12,225 bases of DNA from Candidatus Nitrotoga sp. CP45 (GTDB taxonomy: Bacteria > Bacteroidota > Bacteroidia > Flavobacteriales > Flavobacteriaceae), in contig CALQCV020000032.1 of NCBI GenBank assembly GCA_943329165.2, forward strand, positions 1-12,225, given 5' to 3'. How positions within the stretch are numbered: the first letter of the stretch is position 1; each line of letters starts with the position of its first letter. The notes beneath the pieces were generated by a model, which was not told where the DNA came from, searched no databases, and worked only from the letters and a program-made list of their open reading frames with translations. The position numbers and the translations under genes were made by a program. Below, piece after piece: positions 6,159 to 11,573 of this stretch.

Positions 6159-7421
6159 TTATACTTCTTCTATTGTAAACCCTATCTTTTTTAAATCAAT
6201 CCAAAAAGCCGGATAGGATTTTGAAACGACTTCAGCTTCTTCAATTATGATATCGGTTTTCAATGCTAAAGGCGCGAAAGCCATTGCCATTCGGTGGTCT
6301 TGGTAGGTTGAGATTTTTATATTGGAATGAATTGTATTTGACAGTTCTAAAGTCAAGCTATCGTCAGAAATCTCAACTGTTGCGCCGAGTTTTTCTAATT
6401 CGTTTTTCAAAGCTAAAAGTCTATCTGTTTCTTTTATTTTTAAGGTATGCAAACCTCTTAAATGACAGCCAATTCCTAATCCGAGGCAGGTTACTGCTAT
6501 GGTTTGCGCGATGTCGGGAGAGTTGTTGAGATTTAGGATTAAGGATTTAGGAATTGGGATTTGGAATCTCCTTAAATGAATTTTATTATTATCAAAAACC
6601 GTTTCCACTCCGAAGTCTTTATAGATTTCAGCTAAAACCGAATCGCCTTGCAGGCTATTTTTTTTATAGCTCGATAAGGTAATTTCAGTTCCAATTGCTG
6701 AAAGTGCGATGATGGAATAATAATAGGAAGCCGAAGACCAGTCGGATTCAACGATTAAGGATTTAGGATTTGGCCCTCCGACTGCGCTCAGGGTGACAAA
6801 AGGTTTTACTGAAATTTTATTCCCGCTAAAAGAAGTTTCTACTCCAATTTCGTTTAGTAGACTTAAGGTCATTTTGATATAAGGAACAGATGTTATTTCG
6901 CCTTCCAAAGTAAGTTCCAAACCGTTTTCGAGTTTTGGGGCTATGAGTAACAGCGCCGAAATATATTGACTGCTGACATTTGCCGACAGTGAAACTTTGC
7001 TCTTGGTTACTTTTTTTCCTTTGATTTTAATTGGTGGAAAACCTTCATTTTCTTCATAACTTATTTCAGCTCCGAGTTGTCTTAAAGCATCTACTAAAAT
7101 TTTAATCGGGCGCTCTTTCATTCGGGTTGAACCGGTAAGACAAACTTCTCTATTTTCCAGAATGGAGAAATAAGCGGTTAAGAAACGCATGGCTGTTCCG
7201 GCGTGATGAATGTCTACTAGTTGGGAGATGGAAGATGGAAGATGGAAGTTTTGTAATGCCTTAGTCATCACTTCTGAATCATCCGAGTTTGATGTGTTTT
7301 CCAATGTTAGATTTGGATACAAAGCTTGAAGCAATAACAATCTGTTGGTTTCGGATTTTGAACCAGTAATTGCGATTGCAGATTGCGGTTTACAAGTAGA
7401 TGATTTTAGCAGTAAATTCAT
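6159..7421 (-). CDS. aroA: 3-phosphoshikimate 1-carboxyvinyltransferase (EPSP synthase)
   Basis: This 420-residue enzyme joins phosphoenolpyruvate to shikimate 3-phosphate, the sixth step of the shikimate pathway. Signatures include ITGSKSETNR (18-27), HHAGTAMRF (72-80), ERPIKILVDALRQLGA (103-118), SSQYISALLL (150-159), ESDWSSASYYYS (225-236), NSPDIAQTIAV (300-310), IKETDRLLALKNELEKLGA (329-347), TYQDHRMAMAFAPLAL (372-387) and KSYPAFW (401-407). Three internal segments (about residues 58-66, 208-223 and 287-298) are encoded by short tandem repeats and look like inserted loops between conserved blocks. Two of them give nearly the same peptide, PNPKSLI and PIPKSLI. The frame stays open and all core motifs are present, so the enzyme is probably active. 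It is the last gene of the rsgA-dtd-mazG-aroA series, starts 78 nt after the MazG-like gene and has no visible terminator before the convergent tRNA gene. Confidence 0.95.
   Translation of the reverse strand: MNLLLKSSTCKPQSAIAITGSKSETNRLLLLQALYPNLTLENTSNSDDSEVMTKALQNFHLPSSISQLVDIHHAGTAMRFLTAYFSILENREVCLTGSTRMKERPIKILVDALRQLGAEISYEENEGFPPIKIKGKKVTKSKVSLSANVSSQYISALLLIAPKLENGLELTLEGEITSVPYIKMTLSLLNEIGVETSFSGNKISVKPFVTLSAVGGPNPKSLIVESDWSSASYYYSIIALSAIGTEITLSSYKKNSLQGDSVLAEIYKDFGVETVFDNNKIHLRRFQIPIPKSLILNLNNSPDIAQTIAVTCLGLGIGCHLRGLHTLKIKETDRLLALKNELEKLGATVEISDDSLTLELSNTIHSNIKISTYQDHRMAMAFAPLALKTDIIIEEAEVVSKSYPAFWIDLKKIGFTIEEV
6530..6564. repeat. Five in-frame heptamers (GATTTAG family) inside aroA
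   Basis: Five 7-nt units in perfect register start at 6530 (for example GATTTAG and GATTAAG, then GAATTGG and GATTTGG). Read on the coding strand they specify about residues 287-298 of AroA (QIPIPKSLILNL), immediately before the conserved NNSPDIAQT block. The units are the same as those in the queA leader and at 6753-6773. Confidence 0.75.
6753..6800. repeat. Heptamer array plus 27-nt ctgagcg-type repeat inside aroA
   Basis: Three heptamers (GATTAAG, GATTTAG, GATTTGG; 6753-6773) are followed directly by a 27-nt segment (6774-6800) whose core CCCTGAGCGCAGTCGGAGGG (minus strand) has complementary CCCT/AGGG ends. I recognise this core as a dispersed repeat common in Bacteroidota genomes. Together they encode AroA residues 208-223, FVTLSAVGGPNPKSLI, just before the conserved ESDWSSASY block. 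Confidence 0.7.
7223..7250. repeat. Four in-frame heptamers (GGAAGAT family) inside aroA
   Basis: Units GGGAGAT, GGAAGAT (twice) and GGAAGTT follow each other without gaps. They encode AroA residues 58-66 (NFHLPSSIS), between the N-terminal TGSKSETNR region and HHAGTAMRF. The reverse complement of the same family lies upstream of aroA at 7469-7496. Confidence 0.75.
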
Positions 7422-7430
7422 AAGTTATTA

Positions 7431-7470
7431 CACAGAGATTCAAAGAGAAGCACGAAGATATAAAGGGAAA
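7431..7470. repeat. Degenerate tandem repeat with 10-nt period (CACAGAGAtn family), second copy
   Basis: Units such as CACAGAGATT, CAAAGAGAAG and CACGAAGATA align with a 10-nt period and match the block at 4631-4670. It lies in the aroA leader, starting 9 nt upstream of the start codon. Its end touches a 7-nt-period block, so two different short-period repeats fill the whole mazG-aroA gap. Confidence 0.6.
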
Positions 7471-7496
7471 CTTCTATCTTCCATCTTCTGACTTCC
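7469..7496. repeat. Heptamer array (ATCTTCC family) between the MazG-like gene and aroA
   Basis: Four 7-nt units (AACTTCT, ATCTTCC, ATCTTCT, GACTTCC) are in perfect register. They are the reverse complement of the GGAAGAT units inside aroA. The array ends 3 nt from the stop codon of the MazG-like gene. Confidence 0.7.
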
Positions 7497-7499
7497 CTC

Positions 7500-7826
7500 T
7501 TATTTTAGTTTATCGTTATTGTGATGACGGTCGTGATCGCGGTTGGTTTTTAAATCCAGTTTTTTATCAAAAGCAGCTTGCAAATCGATTCCGGTTTGGT
7601 TGGCCAGGCACAAAACTACAAAAACCACATCGGCTAATTCTTCGCCAAGATCTTTATTTTTATCGCTTTCTTTCTCGGATTGTTCTCCGTAGCGACGGGC
7701 GATAATTCGGGCAACTTCACCAACTTCTTCGGTAAGCTGTGCCATATTTGTTAATTCGTTGAAGTAACGAACACCGTGATTTTTAATCCAATTGTCTACT
7801 TCTAGTTGGGAGTTTTTTAAGTTCAT
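7500..7826 (-). CDS. MazG-like nucleotide pyrophosphohydrolase
   Basis: This protein of 108 residues belongs to the all-alpha NTP pyrophosphohydrolase (MazG/dUTPase-like) superfamily, which hydrolyses nucleoside triphosphates to monophosphates and pyrophosphate. The metal-binding signature is visible as EEVGEV (about residues 34-39) and, after the linker, ELADVVFVVLCLAN, giving the paired ExxE and ExxD pattern. The start was placed at the ATG at 7826, preceded by AAGGA at good distance. The upstream ATG at 7850 would add eight residues inside the dtd coding region and is less likely. With this start it begins 1 nt after the dtd stop, suggesting translational coupling. The C-terminus is rich in His, Asp and Asn. 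Its nucleotide target cannot be read from sequence; house-cleaning of modified nucleotides is the usual idea. Confidence 0.9.
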   Translation of the reverse strand: MNLKNSQLEVDNWIKNHGVRYFNELTNMAQLTEEVGEVARIIARRYGEQSEKESDKNKDLGEELADVVFVVLCLANQTGIDLQAAFDKKLDLKTNRDHDRHHNNDKLK

Positions 7827-7827
7827 G

Positions 7828-8280
7828 TTATTCCTTATTTTTAGTGTCAATAACTATAGTAACTGGTCCATCATTTAACAGCGCTACTTTCATATCAGCA
7901 CCGAATTTTCCGGTTTGTACTTTTTTGCCTAATTCGGTTTCCATTTGTTTTATAAACGATTCGTATAAAGGAATCGCTGTTTCGGATTTTGATGCTTTTA
8001 AATAGGATGGTCGATTGCCTTTTTTGGTTGAAGCATGCAAGGTAAACTGACTTACGATTATCATGTCGCCACCAACATCTTTGAGCGATAAATTCATCAC
8101 ATCATTTTCATCTCCAAAAATTCTGAGGTTGGCTATTTTTGCTGTAAGCCAAATACTATCTTCATTGTTATCAGCATCTTCAAAACCGACTAAAACCAAC
8201 AATCCTTTTTGGATATCGGCAACAACTTGATTGTCTATTGTAACGGAACAGAAAGAAACTCTTTGGATTACTGCTTTCAT
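7828..8280 (-). CDS. dtd: D-aminoacyl-tRNA deacylase
   Basis: This 150-residue enzyme releases D-amino acids (and glycine from mischarged tRNA-Ala) from tRNA, protecting translation. Standard DTD motifs are MKAVIQRVSF at the start, the active-site region SQFTLHAS (77-84) and the Gly-cisPro motif NDGPVT (136-141, Gly138-Pro139). The start at 8280 is preferred: an upstream in-frame ATG at 8322 would add 14 residues (MAFDFRLFNFKTLL) that are encoded by a short tandem repeat and have no counterpart in the family. It lies 75 nt downstream of rsgA and abuts the MazG-like gene, so the three are probably co-transcribed. Confidence 0.95.
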   Translation of the reverse strand: MKAVIQRVSFCSVTIDNQVVADIQKGLLVLVGFEDADNNEDSIWLTAKIANLRIFGDENDVMNLSLKDVGGDMIIVSQFTLHASTKKGNRPSYLKASKSETAIPLYESFIKQMETELGKKVQTGKFGADMKVALLNDGPVTIVIDTKNKE

Positions 8281-8283
8281 TAA

Positions 8284-8360
8284 TAAAGTCTTAAAGTTAA
8301 AAAGTCGGAAGTCGAAAGCCATTTTACGTTTGACTTTATGACTTTAGACCTTTGACTATT
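8284..8360. repeat. Inverted pair of heptamer arrays (GACTTTA family) between rsgA and dtd
   Basis: The left half (8285-8320) consists of 7-nt units of the type AAAGTCT and GGAAGTC. The right half (8332-8360) consists of GACTTTA, GACCTTT and GACTATT units, which read as the reverse complement of the left half (TAAAGTC at 8284-8290 against GACTTTA at 8340-8346). The array fills the whole gap, covers the rsgA stop codon and ends 4 nt from the dtd start. In the transcript the halves could pair. Confidence 0.65.
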
Positions 8361-9333
8361 TTCGGGTTTCATCACTAGCAATTCGTTCGTCATTATAGAC
8401 ATCGGAACGATAATGTTCGTCATCGCCTTCCAGAATTTTGAGGTAACTATTATAACGTGACCAGGCTATTTTATTTTCTTCTAAAGCTTTTTTGACAGCG
8501 CAATTTGGTTCTTCTTTGTGCAAACAATTATTAAATTTACATTCGTCTTGCAACTTAAAGAATTCAGGAAAATAACCACTTACTTCCGAAGGTTCCATAT
8601 CTACAATTCCGAAACCTTTTATTCCCGGAGTGTCAATTATTTTTGCATCAAATGACAAGTTGTACATTTCGGCAAAAGTCGTAGTGTGTTGCCCTTGTTT
8701 GCTTTGCTCGGAAATATTTTTGGTTTTCAAATTTAAATTGGGTTCCAAAGCATTCACCAAGGTTGATTTTCCAACTCCAGAATGTCCGGAAAACATAGAT
8801 ACTTTTCCAATCATCATTCCTTTTAATTCTTCCAAACCTTTCTTTTCGATTGCCGAAACTTTCAAAAATTTATACCCAATTGCTGAGTAGATGTATTGCA
8901 AATACAATTGTTCATCCCTCATAGCTTCATCAAACGTATCGATTTTATTAAAAACCAAAACGGCTTCAATGCCATAGGCTTCAGCGGTAACTAAAAACCG
9001 ATCTATAAAACTGGTCGTCGTTGGCGGATTATTGATAGTAATTAACAGAAAAACGACGTCAATATTGGAAGCAATGATATGCGTTTGCTTGGATAAATTG
9101 ACCGATTTTCTCACGATGTAATTCTTTCTGTCGTGAATGTTGTAAATCGATCCGGTTATTGCATCTGAGTTTTCATCCAACTCAAAATCTACCACATCGC
9201 CAACGGCAATCGGATTTGTGCTTTTAATGTCTTGCATACGGAATTTTCCTTTGATGCGACATTCAAACACTTGGTTGTCTTCCGTTTTTACGGTGTACCA
9301 ACTTCCGGTAGATTTATAAACTAGTCCAGTCAA
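8356..9333 (-). CDS. rsgA: Ribosome small subunit-dependent GTPase A
   Basis: This 325-residue protein is the circularly permuted GTPase that acts late in 30S subunit maturation, releasing RbfA and checking the decoding centre. An N-terminal OB fold (about 1-70) precedes the permuted G motifs in the order G4 NKID (129-132), G5 SA (160-161), G1 GHSGVGKS (183-190), a TTT switch (217-219) and G3 DTPG (234-237). A C-terminal zinc site follows with Cys265, Cys270, His272 and Cys278. The start is a TTG at 9333, not ATG: the sequence from there (TGLVYKSTGSWYTV) is the normal N-terminus, and the next in-frame ATG would remove part of the OB fold. The TTG directly follows a heptamer array, and a -7 box lies at 9363-9370. 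It is the first gene of the run leading to aroA. Confidence 0.95.
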   Translation of the reverse strand: MTGLVYKSTGSWYTVKTEDNQVFECRIKGKFRMQDIKSTNPIAVGDVVDFELDENSDAITGSIYNIHDRKNYIVRKSVNLSKQTHIIASNIDVVFLLITINNPPTTTSFIDRFLVTAEAYGIEAVLVFNKIDTFDEAMRDEQLYLQYIYSAIGYKFLKVSAIEKKGLEELKGMMIGKVSMFSGHSGVGKSTLVNALEPNLNLKTKNISEQSKQGQHTTTFAEMYNLSFDAKIIDTPGIKGFGIVDMEPSEVSGYFPEFFKLQDECKFNNCLHKEEPNCAVKKALEENKIAWSRYNSYLKILEGDDEHYRSDVYNDERIASDETRK

Positions 9334-9336
9334 ATT

Positions 9337-9364
9337 AATTACGTTTTACAAATTACGAATGACA
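9337..9364. repeat. Heptamer array (AATTACG family) in the rsgA leader
   Basis: Units AATTACG, TTTTACA, AATTACG and AATGACA are in 7-nt register. They fill the space between the -7 promoter box and the TTG start of rsgA, so the 5' untranslated region is almost entirely repeat. This family differs in sequence from the GATTTAG, GGAAGAT and GACTTTA families but has the same period. Confidence 0.55.
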
Positions 9365-9370
9365 AAGGTA
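9363..9370 (-). promoter_or_regulatory. -7 box of the rsgA promoter
   Basis: TACCTTTG on the minus strand matches the Bacteroidota -7 consensus TAnnTTTG exactly and lies 29 nt upstream of the TTG start. A -33 TTTG at normal spacing was not found. It follows the terminator at 9411-9439, which is the expected order for a new transcription unit. Confidence 0.5.
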
Positions 9371-9410
9371 AAAAATTGCAACCGTTATTGTATTTAAAGT
9401 TGGTTCAAAT

Positions 9411-9439
9411 AAAAAAAGTTGCCATTACTGACAACTTTT
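9411..9439 (-). terminator. Rho-independent terminator after the aminotransferase-tyrA-aroG operon
   Basis: A perfect 8-bp stem (CAACTTTT at 9432-9439 with AAAAGTTG at 9414-9421) encloses a 10-nt loop. In the minus direction the 3' arm runs into seven T residues (9417-9411). It lies about 190 nt downstream of the aroG-CM stop codon and just upstream of the rsgA promoter. Confidence 0.75.
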
Positions 9440-9626
9440 AGGATAATTTAAAAAAAATTAATATTTATAAACAACAGCAGTTTTATTGGATGAAGCATCT
9501 GTTGTTAAATAATTTTTTTAATATTCTTTATTTTTAGCATTAATAGACATTATATAGAGCATTACTAAATATATAAAAAACAATTATTGCCACCGCATTT
9601 AAACGATAATCCCTAAATTTATCCGT
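9440..9626 (-). other. AT-rich 3' region of the aroG operon with a second inverted repeat
   Basis: No convincing gene lies here. A perfect 8-bp inverted repeat AACAACAG/CTGTTGTT (9470-9477 and 9499-9506) has a 21-nt loop and would form a hairpin in the operon's 3' untranslated region, before the true terminator. Short minus-strand frames exist (for example one ending in TAVVYKY at about 9460) but have no start signal or recognisable similarity. Confidence 0.4.
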
Positions 9627-10709
9627 TTAACCGTTAATTATCGTCTCTTGATGGCTAATACTCTCCTGGTGAATGGCCTTGAAAATTCTTAAAATAAACT
9701 CTTCACTCAATCCTTTTTCTTCTCCATCTAATATCATTTTACCCAGAATTTCATTCCATCGTTTGTTTTGCAAAACGGCAACATTTTTTTCTTTTTTCAA
9801 GGCGCCAATTTGTTCCGCCACTTTCATTCTGTTGCCAAGAAGTTCTAATAATTTACTGTCGGCAATATCAATATTGGCCCTAAGTTTTATCATTTTGGTA
9901 TTGAAATCATCATCTTCGGTAGTTACCTTTTTAACTTTCAAATCTTCGAAAATCTGTTTCAAAACCGTTGGTGTCACTTGTTGCGCAGCGTCGCTCCATG
10001 CATTATCTGGGTCAACATGTGTTTCAATAATTAATCCGTCGTAATTCAAATCTAACGCTTGCTGCGACACTTCTTGGATCATATTTCGTTGTCCAGTAAT
10101 ATGCGAAGGATCACAAATCAAAGGCAAGTCAGGAAAACGACTTTGCAATTCAATTGCAATTTGCCATTCCGGAATGTTTCTGTATTTTGTCTTTTCGTAA
10201 GTCGAAAATCCTCTGTGAATTACTCCTAGTTTTTTGATTCCGGCATTGAATAAACGCTCAACTCCGCCAATCCATAAAGCCAAATCAGGATTTACCGGGT
10301 TTTTTACCAAAACAATTTTATCTGTTCCAGCCAAAGCATCAGCGATTTCCTGAACTGCAAACGGATTTACCGTAGTCCTTGCTCCAATCCATAGCACATC
10401 AATATCGTGTTCCAATGCTAATTTTACGTGTGCTGCATTCGCGACTTCGGTTGCCATTAACAAACCTGTTTCGGCTTTTGCTTTTTGCAGCCATTTTAAA
10501 CCGATGGCTCCTACGCCTTCAAATCCGCCCGGACGCGTTCTTGGTTTCCAAATTCCGGCTCGGAAAATACTAACATCAGAATTTTTCAATTCATGTGCAA
10601 TTTTCAGCACCTGGTCTTCGGTTTCTGCGCTACATGGGCCAGCAATAACTAATGGATGTGTAAGATTGAAATCTTCTAACCATTTTTTGTTTTCTTTTGT
10701 GATGTTCAT
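9627..10709 (-). CDS. Bifunctional 3-deoxy-7-phosphoheptulonate synthase / chorismate mutase
   Basis: This 360-residue fusion joins the first committed step of the shikimate pathway to the branch point towards phenylalanine and tyrosine. Residues 1 to about 255 form a type I-beta DAHP synthase: AGPCSAE (23-29, metal Cys26), RAGIWKPRTRPGGFEG (50-65), VKNP (135-138), HRGFSTYEKTKYRNIP (165-180), CDPSHITG (199-206, metal His203), IIETHVDPDNAWSD (227-240, metal Glu229 and Asp240). Residues from about 270 form an AroQ-type chorismate mutase helix bundle with Arg277, Arg294 and Lys305 in the expected catalytic pattern. This C-terminal mutase arrangement is known from Bacteroidota such as Porphyromonas gingivalis, where prephenate inhibits the synthase through the mutase domain. 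The gene starts 8 nt after tyrA and ends the operon. Confidence 0.95.
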   Translation of the reverse strand: MNITKENKKWLEDFNLTHPLVIAGPCSAETEDQVLKIAHELKNSDVSIFRAGIWKPRTRPGGFEGVGAIGLKWLQKAKAETGLLMATEVANAAHVKLALEHDIDVLWIGARTTVNPFAVQEIADALAGTDKIVLVKNPVNPDLALWIGGVERLFNAGIKKLGVIHRGFSTYEKTKYRNIPEWQIAIELQSRFPDLPLICDPSHITGQRNMIQEVSQQALDLNYDGLIIETHVDPDNAWSDAAQQVTPTVLKQIFEDLKVKKVTTEDDDFNTKMIKLRANIDIADSKLLELLGNRMKVAEQIGALKKEKNVAVLQNKRWNEILGKMILDGEEKGLSEEFILRIFKAIHQESISHQETIING

Positions 10710-10717
10710 AGCTCTAA

Positions 10718-11563
10718 TTATTTTCCGTTTAATATTTCTTTTATTCTGTTAGTACTCTCCATTTCGTTAAAAATCTGTTCGTAATTCCCACTTTCCAACA
10801 ACTCTTTGAATTGCGATAGATTGGCAATATATTCTTCCAATGATTTTACGACTTGCTTTTTATTTTGTTTGAAAATTGGCGTCCACATCGCTGGTGAACT
10901 TTTGGCTAATCTGACTGTACTTTCAAATCCGCTGCCTGCCATATCAAAAATATCTTTTTCATCTTTCTCCTTTTCTATCACCGTTTTACCCAACATAAAC
11001 GAACTGATATGCGACAAGTGAGATACATAAGCAATATGTTTGTCGTGCGATTTTGGTTCCATATAGCGAATTCTCATTCCCAAATCCTTAAATAATTTCA
11101 ATCCTTTTTCCTGTAATTTAAACGTAGTTTTTTCTACTTCGCAAATGATGTTGGTTTTGTCTACAAATAAATTTCGAATGGCAGCCGTTGGCCCAGAGAA
11201 TTCCGTTCCAGCAATGGGATGTGTTGCTAAAAAGTTTCTTCTTTTTGGATGATTCAGCACGGCTTCGCATATCGGACTTTTAGTCGAACCAACTTCAAAT
11301 ACCAACGTTTCATCAGTTACCAAATCTAAAACTTTTGGCAAAAGCCCCAAAGCAATATCTACTGGAACAGCCACAATTACAAAATCCGCATCAATAACCC
11401 CAGTTAATTCCGATTTTTGATGAATGATTCCGAGTTCAATCGCTTGTTCCAAATGACTGTCATTGGCATCAATACCAATAATAACAGCATCTTTATCCAA
11501 TGCCTGAATATCCAATGCCATTGAACCACCAATTAATCCTATTCCTATTACATATACTTTCAT
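10718..11563 (-). CDS. tyrA: Prephenate dehydrogenase
   Basis: This 281-residue enzyme oxidatively decarboxylates prephenate to 4-hydroxyphenylpyruvate, the precursor of tyrosine, using NAD(P). The N-terminal Rossmann fold has GIGLIGGS (7-14) and an acidic residue after the second strand (Asp32), which favours NAD. HPIAGTEFSGP (115-125) and the catalytic region VSHLSHISSFML (180-191, with His182 as the likely catalytic base) are typical. There is no C-terminal ACT domain, so tyrosine feedback, if any, must act differently. An AAGGA ribosome-binding site overlaps the end of the upstream aminotransferase gene, whose stop lies 10 nt before this start. The bifunctional synthase/mutase gene follows after 8 nt, so prephenate made by that mutase is used by this enzyme. 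Confidence 0.95.
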   Translation of the reverse strand: MKVYVIGIGLIGGSMALDIQALDKDAVIIGIDANDSHLEQAIELGIIHQKSELTGVIDADFVIVAVPVDIALGLLPKVLDLVTDETLVFEVGSTKSPICEAVLNHPKRRNFLATHPIAGTEFSGPTAAIRNLFVDKTNIICEVEKTTFKLQEKGLKLFKDLGMRIRYMEPKSHDKHIAYVSHLSHISSFMLGKTVIEKEKDEKDIFDMAGSGFESTVRLAKSSPAMWTPIFKQNKKQVVKSLEEYIANLSQFKELLESGNYEQIFNEMESTNRIKEILNGK

Positions 11564-11573
11564 TTTTGTCCTT

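Noticed and set aside
6028..6216. A 62-codon plus-strand frame reading through the tRNA-Pro gene
   Set aside because: It is the translation of a complete tRNA cloverleaf plus antisense aroA; such frames are a common annotation artefact.
7211..7812. Shared string TGTCTACT...TTGGGAG in aroA (7211-7226) and the MazG-like gene (7793-7811)
   Set aside because: The match is short, gapped by 3 nt, and both places fit native protein sequence (SQLVD and SQLEVD), so chance is the simplest explanation.
9440..9560. Short minus-strand peptide frames in the spacer after the aroG-CM gene
   Set aside because: They are interrupted by stops, lack start signals and show no recognisable family; the inverted repeat explains part of the pattern.
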